64,000 bases of DNA from CBDBES01 sp965204465 (lineage in GTDB: Bacteria > Spirochaetota > Leptospiria > Turneriellales > CBDBES01). Of this stretch, positions 9,917 to 19,337 are shown piece by piece. The stretch lies in the NCBI GenBank assembly GCA_965204465.1, contig CBDBES010000002.1, forward strand, positions 930,001 to 994,000. Direction: 5' to 3'. Position 1 is the stretch's first letter, and every line of letters begins with the position of its first letter. The notes under the pieces were generated by a model. The model saw only the letters and a program-made list of their open reading frames with translations, had not been told where the DNA came from and did no database searches. The translations under genes and the position numbers were made by a program.

Positions 9917-9986
9917 TTTCTTTTTTCACATGGAAGTTCACAGACTTCGTCTGCACAAGCGGCTGGACGGGTTGCCTCCTGCAACC
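9917..9986 (+). repeat. Left arm of the 70-bp inverted repeat bounding the lipoprotein island
   Basis: These 70 bases match the reverse complement of 19268-19337 with one mismatch by eye. The arms enclose 9.3 kb with both GLUG lipoprotein genes and both IS1182-like elements. The arm itself contains two of the small hairpins. Confidence 0.9.
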
Positions 9987-10228
9987 CAGATCCAGCCATG
10001 TAAAACATCCATGTTTTACATGTAAAAAAAAGAAAGAAACAAAGACCTGTGCCCGTAGGGTGAAAAAACCCGCTACTTTGCCATAGAAGTTAGGCTGGGT
10101 GGGTTACATCCTGTAACCCAATCCCCAGCCTTGCAAAACATCCATGTTTTGCATCCATGGCAAAGACGCTCCGTTCCGCAAAACATCCATGTTTTGCACC
10201 CCAACCGTTCATCTACTTACAAAAGTAG
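9941..10228 (+). repeat. Cluster of seven short GC-rich hairpins (left cluster)
   Basis: This is part of the 631-bp gene-free gap 9714-10344. Hairpins lie at 9941-9953, 9969-9987, 9997-10022, 10101-10119, 10133-10152, 10178-10197 and 10213-10228. Two larger units, 9961-10022 and 10093-10154, share one plan: outer stem GGCTGG/CCAGCC, an inner stem with loop CTCCT or ATCCT, then a second hairpin with loop ATCCAT. Their stems differ by paired changes (GGGTTGC/GCAACCC against GGGTTAC/GTAACCC; GTAAAAC against GCAAAAC). The rest of the gap (9714-9880 and 10229-10344) is AT-rich or A/G-rich, with no gene that I can see. Confidence 0.85.
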
Positions 10229-10344
10229 ACTGGAAGAAGAAAAAACAGAAAGTATACATAGAAATAGAATGGTATTCAACTTTATTGATATTACTGGTAT
10301 CCGTAGAGTGAAAAGAAGAACCAAAGAAAAGAAAGAATAAACAA

Positions 10345-13017
10345 TTATTTCTTAAATTTATACCTACGAGTATAACTAGCCGTATCAGGCGAGGCGCCCC
10401 TGGTAAAGGTGACCTTTAAATAAAATTCAGCGGGACCCGAGTTTATTCCACTGATCACACCACTTGCATTCACTGCGGGTGAAGCCAGAGCATTACCGTC
10501 TGCATCTTGAATCTCATAACCGTTAGCCGTGGTACCCTGCACATTTTGGCCAGAAGTAGTAATATCCATGGCGGCATCTCCTATGTCATAGAAGAATACA
10601 GGGTCTGTAGAAGAGGGCTCTCCAAGGATAGTGTTTGAAAAACGTAAGAAACCAGAAGCCATTCTCACCGCCTGTTCGTCTGCCGTTTGGGGAATAGAGG
10701 CTATAAAGGGATATTCTGTATTAGAACCAAAATTCCAGATAAAGTCATCCATATTGTTAACACTACCGTCATTATTGCTGTCATATCGAACCGATTCCTC
10801 GTCTGCTACAGAATTGCCATCGATGTCAAAAGGAGTTTGCCAGTTAAAGAAAATAGCCAGAGGGCTACAGCTGCCTGTATTGGGGGTTGTAGGAGCGATG
10901 AATTGAGAAGTTGCAAAACCACCTACACAAGTAAGATTACTACCCGAGCCTACGGCAGTATCGGAGACTTCACTACCATTTTCGGATAATGTTGAAGTAT
11001 TTTGATCATAATAGGAATTGGTTATACTACTACTACTACTATTTCGCCCTGCCAAGCCGCCTGCAAAAGAATTAGAAAAATTCAAAGAAGTAGAAGAAGA
11101 AGCATTCCCTGTAGAGTAGGAATTGGTTATACTACTACTACTATTATTAATCCCTACCAGACCGCCTGCATAAGAAACAGAAGAACCAGAAGAAGTAGAA
11201 GAAGAAGCATTCCCTGTAGAGTAGGAATTGGTTATACTACTACTAAAATTATTCCCTACCAGGCCGCCTGTAATAGAATTAGCAGCAGCAGAAGAAGAAA
11301 CATTCCCTGTAGAGTAGGAATTGGTTATACTACTACTATCATTCTCCCCTACCAAGCCGCCTGTATTGGATTGAAAGGCAGGAGCAGAAGAAAAAACATT
11401 CCCCGTAGAGTAGGAATTGGTTATACTACTACTACTATTTCGCCCTACCAGGCCGCCTGCATGGGATTGAGTACGACTAGAAACAGAAGGAGAAACATTC
11501 CCTGTAGAGTAGGAATTGGTTATACTACTACTAATATTCTCCCCTACCAGACCGCCTGCATAAGAAAAGAGATCAGCAGAAGAAGAAACATTCCCTGTAG
11601 AGTAGGAATTGGTTATACTACTACTACTATTTCGCCCTACCAAGCCTCCTGCAAAAGAATCACAATCAGAAGAAGAAGAAATATCCACATTCAATAAGCC
11701 AATATTCCTGATATTGGTACCCGATGTAGCCCCGAAAAGACCTGCATAAGAATCGTCAGAGGTAAGATTGATATTGATTCTAAGATCGCTTATGGTGAAT
11801 CCTTTTCCGTCTAAAGTTCCTGTGAATGGCATATCATCAGCGTTATCACAATGGCCATCCACCCCACAGTCCCCAATGGGTTGGAATCCTGTACATGTAC
11901 CCGTAGTGCCTGCGGGGCATGTATCGGTGGAAATAGAAGAAGCGTCTATGTCTTGACCCAATTCATAATGAGCATCCAGGTCATCTTTCATTGCCTGCAA
12001 TTGATTTGAGTTGCATATAATGTATGGATCATCCATAGCCCCCGTACCATAATTTTCTCCAGGTATAGTGGGGGGGTTAAAACCAGTTTCGGTACCAGCA
12101 CCTGCTTGGATGCATGGACTCTCATCATCTATTAGACGGATTATTAAATTTTTATTGGGTAAACTATCATACTCAGCATCTGTAGAGGATGTGATATGGG
12201 TTAATGCGGACATGATGGGGCCGGAGATATTATCATTATCCGTGAAGGTAAGATTTATGGTTTGAGGCATATCCCACTCATCAACGCTGAATATAATAGA
12301 GGTGAAGGTTACAGGAGTTCCGCCTTCATCAATCCTTAGATTATCTGGTGAATCAACAGAGAGGCTAATCTGGATGGTTACATCATCAGTGGGTTGCTTT
12401 GCCAATACGATCATATAGCTATATTCACTATCCGTTCCCTCTGTGAGTTCAATCGTTTCTGGCAGGCTTGCATTATCTTTTTGATAGAGTACCCCTGCCT
12501 CAGAGTCTCTGAGTTTCAATGTTATGGTTCTATTCAGTGTATCCTTATTATTATAATTAGGATCGCCACTCGTAACGATATGAGTCAAGCTGCCATTGAT
12601 CGAGCTAGACATGGTATCATCAGTAAGGGTCAATGTTACCGTTTGGGAATTATTCCAATTATCCGTAGTATAGGTAAGGGTGATGGAAGAGCCTGCACCA
12701 CTTTCATTTTGGCTGCCAGAAGCAATACTTAAATTAGAAGGAGCATCAGAGGGAAGAGTGATCTCTATTTCTACATTTGCAGTGGGTTGGGTATTTAAAA
12801 CAATGGTATACTCAACCATATTACTATTACTGTCTTCTTCCGTAAGTGTGAACGTTTCTGGGAATTCTGATTTGTCTTGTTGTGAATAGGTTATGCCTGC
12901 TGGGTCTTCCTCCATTGGCATTGGATTTGGTTCTGGATCATCTTTATCATCCTTGCAGAAAGACAGGGATAGAATGGCTGCTATGGCCATTATGCTGTAT
13001 AAACTATTCATTTTCAT
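10345..13017 (-). CDS. Surface lipoprotein with Calx-beta-like domains and GLUG repeats (paralogue 1)
   Basis: This 890-aa protein has a lipoprotein signal ending ILSLSFC. Two extended Calx-beta-like domains follow (about 45-180 and 180-300; repeated PETIELTEG, QPT.DV.I and TLTDD motifs). A bridging segment (DPYIICN..QLQAM, GFQPIGDCGVDG, GTLDGKGFTI) leads to about seven GLUG repeats (SITNSYSTGNV ... AGGLVG) at about 460-680, then a unique C-terminal domain ending YTRRYKFKK. GLUG repeats are known from secreted adhesin- and protease-like proteins; an adhesive surface role is inference. A strong SD (13026-13033) sets the start. Confidence 0.85.
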   Translation of the reverse strand: MKMNSLYSIMAIAAILSLSFCKDDKDDPEPNPMPMEEDPAGITYSQQDKSEFPETFTLTEEDSNSNMVEYTIVLNTQPTANVEIEITLPSDAPSNLSIASGSQNESGAGSSITLTYTTDNWNNSQTVTLTLTDDTMSSSINGSLTHIVTSGDPNYNNKDTLNRTITLKLRDSEAGVLYQKDNASLPETIELTEGTDSEYSYMIVLAKQPTDDVTIQISLSVDSPDNLRIDEGGTPVTFTSIIFSVDEWDMPQTINLTFTDNDNISGPIMSALTHITSSTDAEYDSLPNKNLIIRLIDDESPCIQAGAGTETGFNPPTIPGENYGTGAMDDPYIICNSNQLQAMKDDLDAHYELGQDIDASSISTDTCPAGTTGTCTGFQPIGDCGVDGHCDNADDMPFTGTLDGKGFTISDLRININLTSDDSYAGLFGATSGTNIRNIGLLNVDISSSSDCDSFAGGLVGRNSSSSITNSYSTGNVSSSADLFSYAGGLVGENISSSITNSYSTGNVSPSVSSRTQSHAGGLVGRNSSSSITNSYSTGNVFSSAPAFQSNTGGLVGENDSSSITNSYSTGNVSSSAAANSITGGLVGNNFSSSITNSYSTGNASSSTSSGSSVSYAGGLVGINNSSSSITNSYSTGNASSSTSLNFSNSFAGGLAGRNSSSSSITNSYYDQNTSTLSENGSEVSDTAVGSGSNLTCVGGFATSQFIAPTTPNTGSCSPLAIFFNWQTPFDIDGNSVADEESVRYDSNNDGSVNNMDDFIWNFGSNTEYPFIASIPQTADEQAVRMASGFLRFSNTILGEPSSTDPVFFYDIGDAAMDITTSGQNVQGTTANGYEIQDADGNALASPAVNASGVISGINSGPAEFYLKVTFTRGASPDTASYTRRYKFKK

Positions 13018-13115
13018 ATTTTATTCCTCCTTTAAGGGTTGGTATGGCTAACCTCTTAAAATACTTAGATATTGTTTATAAACTATAAATTATAAATAAA
13101 AAGGCAAGTATTTTT
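13018..13115 (-). promoter_or_regulatory. Conserved 5' region of GLUG gene 1
   Basis: It contains a perfect AAAGGAGG Shine-Dalgarno (13026-13033, 8 nt from ATG) and an AT-rich stretch with TATAAT (13089-13094) and TATAGT (13082-13087) on the reverse strand. The whole block is repeated almost exactly upstream of GLUG gene 2 (17508-17605), and its distal half occurs again at 41575-41630. No -35/-10 pair with ideal spacing stands out, so the exact promoter is unresolved. Confidence 0.6.
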
Positions 13116-13189
13116 TCTTCCTTCTTTTCTTCCTTCTTTTCTTTCTTTCTTCTTTCTTTCCAGCTATGGGCAGACGACTTGCACCGAAT

Positions 13190-14756
13190 GGGGCTGTCTA
13201 AAAAGGCTTACGAGAAAAAGTCTATTATAATTACTTGTCAGGATAAATCGATTTTGCTCTATTCTACGTTATGTCTCAGAATAATTCACTTTTATTTACA
13301 GACCTGCCTCCACAAGAGGTAAATGATAAGAAATATCTACACAGGCAGGTAACCTTTAAGGAATACGATACAGGACAGAGAGAGCTTTTTCCGGAGGATA
13401 TTGAGCAATCCCTGCCTAAGTTTCATATTGCACGCTTTATCAAGCTTGCTATGGACAAAATCAATATTGATTCTCTTATATCCAGCTATAAAGGTGGGGG
13501 AGCCAGCGCCTATAATCCCAGGTTATTGTTAAGTGTGTGGCTTCTGGCTCTTACTTACAAGACCTATAGCTGTCGTGGGGTAGCTAAATTGCTTAGAGAG
13601 AACATTGCCTTTAAGTGGCTCAGTGGGAATAAGATCATAGATTTTCGTACCCTGAATAATTTTCGTTCTCGTTTAGAGAAAGATATAAAAAAGATATTCC
13701 AGGAGGTGATTCAAATAGGTATAAAGAATGGTATTATTACTGCTAAAGATATTTTCATAGATCATTCTAAATTCGAGGCAGATGCGAATCGTCATAAGGT
13801 GATCTGGGGCAAGCGTGTAAAAAACCAAACAGCGAAGATAGAATCAGAGTTAGACATGCTTTTTTCCTATATTTCTCGCATTGAGAAGTCAGAGGGTAAA
13901 GAATACGGTAATGGTGATTACTCTGAGACAAGTAACAGGAACTTCTCGGATTCTGATATAGATAAGATGATCACAGATGTTAATTCACAATTAAAAGATC
14001 ATGAGATAAGCCGTGATGCTGCGCGGGACAGGAAAGCGAAGTTCCGTCGGCTAAAAGTATTATTACATCGGCTCAAGAAATATAATTATTCAAAATTATT
14101 ATTAGGTAAGCGTAGGAGCTATTCGAAGACAGACCCCGATGCGATAGCTATGTTTCAAAAAGACGAAGTGATCAAGCCTGGATATAATGAGGGTGTTGCC
14201 ACGAGTGATGGGTTTGTTTTAGATTACTCCATCTCGCAGACCTCAGGTGATACTGATAAACTGATTGATTTAGTCGATGGCACAGAGAAAAATACAGGCG
14301 CTTAATAAGAGGCTTTGAGGTAGAGACCATTTTTGGTCATAAGAAACGGAATTCTTTCTATAAAAGATATTCTCTCAGGGGCATTGATAAAGTCCGAACA
14401 GAGACAGGTATGTTCTATACCAGCTATAATTTAGTAAAGATGTATCGGTATGCGATGAAGCAATTTTCTTCCTATGCTTATGGTTTAGACCGTCTTGGAT
14501 CAGGGGATCATGGGAGAGGTGCGCCCCTCTTATTCGGAAAACAGCCTACTGGCTGCGCAGGGGGCTAAAAAGAAGGTAAAAAAAGTGATATTCAGGAAAA
14601 AAGTCACTTTAAATGAGATAAAACCCAAAAATATAGAAATAAAACTATACCTCCAGCCCAGCCGCAGGCTGTTCCCCAAATACTACTCAAAAGACTCTTA
14701 TTAAGCGCCTGTATTGGCAAAGTCAATGAAAAATCACTCCCTTTTTAGACAGCCCC
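13190..14756 (+). mobile_element. IS1182-like element, copy 1, internally deleted
   Basis: Terminal inverted repeats are GGGGCTGTCTAAAAAGG at 13190-13206 and its complement at 14739-14756. The body carries an N-terminal transposase fragment and, after a junction, an out-of-frame C-terminal fragment (RGFEVETIFGHKKRNSF ... YNLVKMYRYAM). The central catalytic section expected between them is absent. A 21-bp perfect inverted repeat links the junction (14291-14311) to the 3' tail (14695-14715). The tail also contains small hairpins such as CAGCC-GCA-GGCTG. No target duplication is visible. Confidence 0.85.
13271..14305 (+). pseudogene. IS1182-like transposase, N-terminal part
   Basis: 344 codons encode the N-terminal domain (NPRLLLSVWLLALTYKTYS, FRTLNNFRSRL) and the first catalytic region (DIFIDHSKFEADANRH). 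The reading frame then reaches YNEGVATSDGFVLDYSISQ and stops shortly after TEKNTGA, where family members continue with an ADKGY-type second catalytic block. The distal C-terminus is present but in another frame (about 14309-14565). The enzyme is therefore very unlikely to be active. Confidence 0.8.
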
Positions 14757-14822
14757 CAGCGGGTTCTTTTTTTTCACCCTACGGGCACAGGTCTTACACT
14801 AAGAAAAAAAAAGAATAAACAA
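14757..14822. repeat. Intergenic spacer with the conserved 22-bp CCCTACGGGCACAGG motif
   Basis: Between IS copy 1 and GLUG gene 2 lies 14772-14793, the reverse complement of 10044-10065. The same motif recurs at 17615-17636 and, diverged, at 41631-41649. Each copy is next to A/G- or T/C-rich tracts and lies beside a GLUG-family gene or relic. Its function is unknown; it behaves as part of a repeated intergenic cassette. Confidence 0.8.
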
Positions 14823-17507
14823 TTACTTTTTAAACCTATACCTACGACTAAAACTAGCCATGGGAGAAGTACCCGTGGTAAAGGTAACCTTTAAATAAAA
14901 TTCAGCGGGACCCGAGTTTATTCCACTGATCACACCTGCAGGGGTTACTGCGGGTGAAGCCAGCAAATTACCGCCTGCATCTTGAATCTGGTAACCGTTT
15001 GCCGTAGTGCCCTGTACTCCCGTGCCAGAAGTAGTAATATCCATGGCGGGATCGTCTATGTCATAGAAGAATACGAAGTCACTAGCAGAAGGCCTTCCAA
15101 GGGCAGTGTTTGAAAAACGTAAAAAACCAGAGGCCATTCTGATCGCTTGTTCGTCTGCCGTTTGTGGAGTAGAAGCTATAAAAGGATATTCTTGATCATT
15201 GCCAAAATTCCAGATGAATGGCTCTGTATCGGCAACACTACCATCATTATTACTATCATATCGAACCGATTTTTCGTCTGCTACAGAATCACCATCTATG
15301 TCGAAAGAAGTTTGCCAGTTAAAGAAAGGCTTCAAAGGCTCTTCTATCATTGTATCTGGATCATCCTCGCATGGTTCTGTAGTAGGAGGTGTAAAAGGTT
15401 CTGTAGGAGCGATGAATTGAGAAGTTGTAAAACCGCCTACACAAGTAAGAGTACTACCACTGATATTGGAGCCTACGGCAGTAGGATCGGAGACTTCACT
15501 ATCATTTTCGGATAATGTTGAAGTATTTAGATCATAGTAGGAATTGGTTATACTACTACTACTTCTATTCTGCCCTACCAGGCCGCCTGCATTAGAAATA
15601 TTAGTAGCATAAGAAGAAACATTCCCTGTAGAGTAGGAATTAGTTATACTACCAGCATTATTCTGCCCTACCAGGCCGCCTACATTAGAAATATTAGTAG
15701 CATAAGAAGAAGCATTCCCTGTAGAGTAGGAATTGGTTATACTACTACTAAAATTACTCCCTACCAGGCTACCTGCAAGGGAATTAACAGCAGAAGAAGA
15801 AGCATTCCCTGTAGAGTAGGAATTGGTTATACTACTATTACGATTAAGCCCTACCAGGCCGCCTGTATTGGATTGAAAGGCAGGAGCATAAGAAGAAGCA
15901 TTCCCCGTAGAGTAGGAATTGGTTATACTACTACTACTATTTCGCCCTACCAAGCCTCCTGCATAGGATTGAGTACGACTAGAAACAGAAGAAAAAACAT
16001 TCCCTGTAGAGTAGGAATTGGTTATACTACTACTAATATTCTCCCCTACCAGACCGCCTGCATAAGAAAAGAGATCAGCAGAAGAAGAAACATTCCCTGT
16101 AGAGTAGGAATTGGTTATACTACTACTACTATTTCGCCCTACCAAGCCTCCTGCAAAAGAATCACAATCAGAAGAAGAAGAAATATCCACATTCAATAAG
16201 CCAATATTCCTGATATTGGTACCCGATGTAGCCCCGAAAAGACCTGCATAAGAATCGTCAGAGGTAAGATTGATATTGATTCTAAGATCGCTTATGGTGA
16301 ATCCTTTTCCGTCTAAAGTTCCTGTGAATGGCATATCATCAGCGTTATCACAAATGTCATCCACCCCACAGTCCCCAATGGGTTGGAATCCTGTACATGT
16401 ACCCGTAGTGCCTGCGGGGCATGTATCGGTGGAAATAGAAGAGGCATTGAAATCTCGTCCTAATTCATAGAATGCATTCAGGTTGCCACTCATAGACTGC
16501 AATTGCAAACCGTTGCATATAATGTATGGATCATTTTCTGTTCCAGTGCCATAAGTGCCTCCTGAAAAATCAGTTTTAGAATCTGCGCCTGATTGGGTGC
16601 ATACAGTCTCATCATCTATTAGACTGATCATTAAATTTTTATTGGGTAAATTATCATACTCAGCATCTGTAGAGGATGTAATATGGGTTAATGTTGACAT
16701 GATCGGCCCGAAGAAAATATCATTATCCGTGAAGGCAAGATTGATGGTTTGAGGCATATCCCACTCATCAACGCTGAATATAATAGAGGTGAAGGTTACA
16801 GGAGTTCCGCCTTCATCAATCCTTAGATTATCTGGTGAATCAACAGAGAGGCTAATCTGGATGGTTACATCATCAGTGGGTTGCTTTGCCAATACGATCA
16901 TATAGCTATATTGACTATCCGTTCCCTCTGTGAGTTCAATCGTTTCTGGTAGGCTTGCATTATCTTTTTGATAGAGTACCCCTGCCTCAGTGTCTCTGAG
17001 TTGCAATTCTATGGTTCTATTCAGTGTATCCTTATTATTATAATTAGGATCGCCGCTCGTAACGATATGAGTCAAGCTGCCATTGATCGAACTAGACATT
17101 TCGTCATCAGCAAGGGTCAATGTCACCGTTTGGGGGGTATCCCAAGTATCCGTAGTATAGGTAAGGGTGATGGAAGAGCCTGCACCACTTTCATTTTGGC
17201 TGCCAGAAACAATACTTAAATTAGAAGGAGAATTAGAGGGAAGAGTGATCTTCATTTCTACATTTGCAGTAGGCTGGGAATTTAAAACAATGGTATATTC
17301 AACCATATTACTATTACTGTCTTCTTCCGTAAGTGTGATCGTATCAGACAATGGTGAGTCGTCTTGTTGTGAATAGGTGATGCCTGCTGGGTCTTGCTCC
17401 ATTGGCGGCATTGGAATTGGGTCTGGATCGTCTTTATCATCCTTGCAGAAAGACAGGGATAGAATGGCTGCTATGGCCATTATGCTGTATAAACTATTCA
17501 TTTTCAT
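14823..17507 (-). CDS. Surface lipoprotein with Calx-beta-like domains and GLUG repeats (paralogue 2)
   Basis: An 894-aa sister of the gene at 10345-13017, with the same signal peptide, two Calx-beta-like domains, the GFQPIGDCGVD bridge, about seven GLUG repeats and a matching C-terminal domain (SFSRRYRFKK). Long stretches are identical at DNA level (for example 16080-16440 against 11580-11940). They alternate with divergent ones (bridge around 16450-16620, GLUG repeats around 15540-15900, C-terminal linker around 15300-15420). That mosaic pattern suggests gene conversion. SD at 17516-17523. Confidence 0.85.
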   Translation of the reverse strand: MKMNSLYSIMAIAAILSLSFCKDDKDDPDPIPMPPMEQDPAGITYSQQDDSPLSDTITLTEEDSNSNMVEYTIVLNSQPTANVEMKITLPSNSPSNLSIVSGSQNESGAGSSITLTYTTDTWDTPQTVTLTLADDEMSSSINGSLTHIVTSGDPNYNNKDTLNRTIELQLRDTEAGVLYQKDNASLPETIELTEGTDSQYSYMIVLAKQPTDDVTIQISLSVDSPDNLRIDEGGTPVTFTSIIFSVDEWDMPQTINLAFTDNDIFFGPIMSTLTHITSSTDAEYDNLPNKNLMISLIDDETVCTQSGADSKTDFSGGTYGTGTENDPYIICNGLQLQSMSGNLNAFYELGRDFNASSISTDTCPAGTTGTCTGFQPIGDCGVDDICDNADDMPFTGTLDGKGFTISDLRININLTSDDSYAGLFGATSGTNIRNIGLLNVDISSSSDCDSFAGGLVGRNSSSSITNSYSTGNVSSSADLFSYAGGLVGENISSSITNSYSTGNVFSSVSSRTQSYAGGLVGRNSSSSITNSYSTGNASSYAPAFQSNTGGLVGLNRNSSITNSYSTGNASSSAVNSLAGSLVGSNFSSSITNSYSTGNASSYATNISNVGGLVGQNNAGSITNSYSTGNVSSYATNISNAGGLVGQNRSSSSITNSYYDLNTSTLSENDSEVSDPTAVGSNISGSTLTCVGGFTTSQFIAPTEPFTPPTTEPCEDDPDTMIEEPLKPFFNWQTSFDIDGDSVADEKSVRYDSNNDGSVADTEPFIWNFGNDQEYPFIASTPQTADEQAIRMASGFLRFSNTALGRPSASDFVFFYDIDDPAMDITTSGTGVQGTTANGYQIQDAGGNLLASPAVTPAGVISGINSGPAEFYLKVTFTTGTSPMASFSRRYRFKK

Positions 17508-17605
17508 ATTTTATTCCTCCTTTAAGGGTTGGTATGGCTAACCTCTTAAAATACTTAGATATTGTTTATAAACTATAAATTATAAACAAAAAGGCAAGTA
17601 TTTTT
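17508..17605 (-). promoter_or_regulatory. Conserved 5' region of GLUG gene 2
   Basis: It is nearly identical to 13018-13115, including the AAAGGAGG Shine-Dalgarno (17516-17523) and the TATAAT/TATAGT-bearing AT-rich block. It ends in the T/C-rich tract that precedes the CCCTACGGGCACAGG motif at 17615-17636. The two genes therefore probably share one mode of expression. Confidence 0.6.
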
Positions 17606-17672
17606 TCTTCCTTCTTTCACCCTACGGGCACAGGTCTTTCTTTCTTCTTTCTTTCCAGCTTACTTTTGGGGT

Positions 17673-17763
17673 GCAAAACACGGATGTTTTGCATGGGCAG
17701 ACGACTTGACAGGAGGTCAAGTGTCTGGGGTGATCATTTGGGGACGCAGGCATGGATGCCTGC
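17673..17763 (-). repeat. Cluster of three short GC-rich hairpins (middle cluster)
   Basis: Hairpins lie at 17673-17692 (stem GCAAAAC/GTTTTGC), 17704-17722 (ACTTGAC/GTCAAGT) and 17746-17763 (GCAGGC/GCCTGC). Read on the reverse strand, their loops are ATCCGT, CTCCT and ATCCAT, matching the left cluster, so the elements are oriented. The first shares its downstream CACCCCAA with 10178-10205. Confidence 0.85.
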
Positions 17764-17775
17764 GAAATGGAGCCT

Positions 17776-19266
17776 GGGGCTGTCTAAAAAGGCTTACGAG
17801 AAAAAGTCTATTATAATTACTTGTCAGGATAAATCGATTTTGCTCTATTCTACGTTATGTCTCAGAATAATTCACTTTTATTTACAGACCTGCCTCCACA
17901 AGAGGTAAATGATAAGAAATATCTACACAGGCAGGTAACCTTTAAGGAATACGATACAGGACAGAGAGAGCTTTTTCCGGAGGATATTGAGCAATCCCTG
18001 CCTAAGTTTCATATTGCACGCTTTATCAAGCTTGCTATGGACAAAATCAATATTGATTCTCTTATATCCAGCTATAAAGGTGGGGGAGCCAGCGCCTATA
18101 ATCCCAGGTTATTGTTAAGTGTGTGGCTTCTGGCTCTTACTTACAAGACCTATAGCTGTCGTGGGGTAGCTAAATTGCTTAGAGAGAACATTGCCTTTAA
18201 GTGGCTCAGTGGGAATAAGATCATAGATTTTCGTACCCTGAATAATTTTCGTTCTCGTTTAGAGAAAGATATAAAAAAGATATTCCAGGAGGTGATTCAA
18301 ATAGGTATAAAGAATGGTATTATTACTGCTAAAGATATTTTCATAGATCATTCTAAATTCGAGGCAGATGCGAATCGTCATAAGGTGATCTGGGGCAAGC
18401 GTGTAAAAAACCAAACAGCGAAGATAGAATCAGAGTTAGACATGCTTTTTTCCTATATTTCTCGCATTGAGAAGTCAGAGGGTAAAGAATACGGTAATGG
18501 TGATTACTCTGAGACAAGTAACAGGAACTTCTCGGATTCTGATATAGATAAGATGATCACAGATGTTAATTCACAATTAAAAACAAGAAATATAATTATT
18601 CAAAATTATTATTAGGTAAGCGTAGGAGCTATTCGAAGACAGACCCCGATGCGATAGCTATGTTTCAAAAAGACGAAGTGATCAAGCCTGGATATAATGA
18701 GGGTGTTGCCACGAGTGATGGGTTTGTTTTAGATTACTCCATCTCGCAGACCTCAGGTGATACTGATAAACTGATTGATTTAGTCGATGGCACAGAGAAA
18801 AATACAGGCGCTTAATAAGAGGCTTTGAGGTAGAGACCATTTTTGGTCATAAGAAACGGAATTCTTTCTATAAAAGATATTCTCTCAGGGGCATTGATAA
18901 AGTCCGAACAGAGACAGGTATGTTCTATACCAGCTATAATTTAGTAAAGATGTATCGGTATGCGATGAAGCAATTTTCTTCCTATGCTTATGGTTTAGAC
19001 CGTCTTGGATCAGGGGATCATGGGAGAGGTGCGCCCCTCTTATTCGGAAAACAGCCTACTGGCTGCGCAGGGGGCTAAAAAGAAGGTAAAAAAAGTGATA
19101 TTCAGGAAAAAAGTCACTTTAAATGAGATAAAACCCAAAAATATAGAAATAAAACTATACCTCCAGCACAGCCGCAGGCTGTTCCCCAAATACTACTCAA
19201 AAGACTCTTATTAAGCGCCTGTATTGGCAAAGTCAATGAAAAATCACTCCCTTTTTAGACAGCCCC
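17776..19266 (+). mobile_element. IS1182-like element, copy 2, with an extra 76-bp deletion
   Basis: It has the same terminal repeats as copy 1 (17776-17792 and 19249-19266) and near-identical sequence, including the same transposase junction and the same 21-bp inverted repeat (18801-18821 with 19205-19225). It is 76 bp shorter, because the stretch after TTAATTCACAATTAAAA is missing. The right end directly abuts the right 70-bp inverted-repeat arm of the island. No target duplication is visible. Confidence 0.85.
17857..18615 (+). pseudogene. IS1182-like transposase, truncated copy
   Basis: 252 codons are identical to the start of the copy at 13271. After the VNSQLK segment a 76-bp deletion shifts the frame and ends the protein after 10 foreign residues. 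Downstream pieces of the original frame remain (about 18616-18810) but are not joined. It is non-functional by inspection and must postdate, or derive from, the deletion shared with copy 1. Confidence 0.85.
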
Positions 19267-19267
19267 A

Positions 19268-19337
19268 GGTTGCAGGAGGCAACCCGCCCAGCCGCTTGTG
19301 CAGACGAAGTCTGTGAACTTCCATGTGAAAAAAGAAA
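19268..19337 (-). repeat. Right arm of the 70-bp inverted repeat bounding the lipoprotein island
   Basis: Reverse complement of 9917-9986 with one mismatch. It includes the hairpins 19268-19284 (loop AGGAG) and 19301-19313. The remaining 125 bp up to glnA are A-rich with no gene visible; they probably hold the glnA promoter, but I cannot assign its boxes. Confidence 0.9.

Noticed and set aside
9961..10154. Integron attC sites
   Set aside because: Hairpins lack the R/L box arrangement with extrahelical bases, and no integron integrase or cassette genes are present.
9941..10228. CRISPR array
   Set aside because: The repeats are self-paired hairpins with variable stems and irregular spacing, no constant repeat with unique spacers, and no cas gene nearby.
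11002..11697. 231-codon plus-strand ORF rich in RVGIGYTTTT and RRRNIP repeats
   Set aside because: It is the antisense shadow of the GLUG repeats of the lipoprotein gene; its periodicity is imposed by that gene and it has no start signal.
14495..14704. 69-codon ORF in the tail of each IS1182-like copy
   Set aside because: It runs out of frame across the degraded transposase C-terminus and hairpins; no SD and no protein-like motif. Identity in both copies follows from element duplication.
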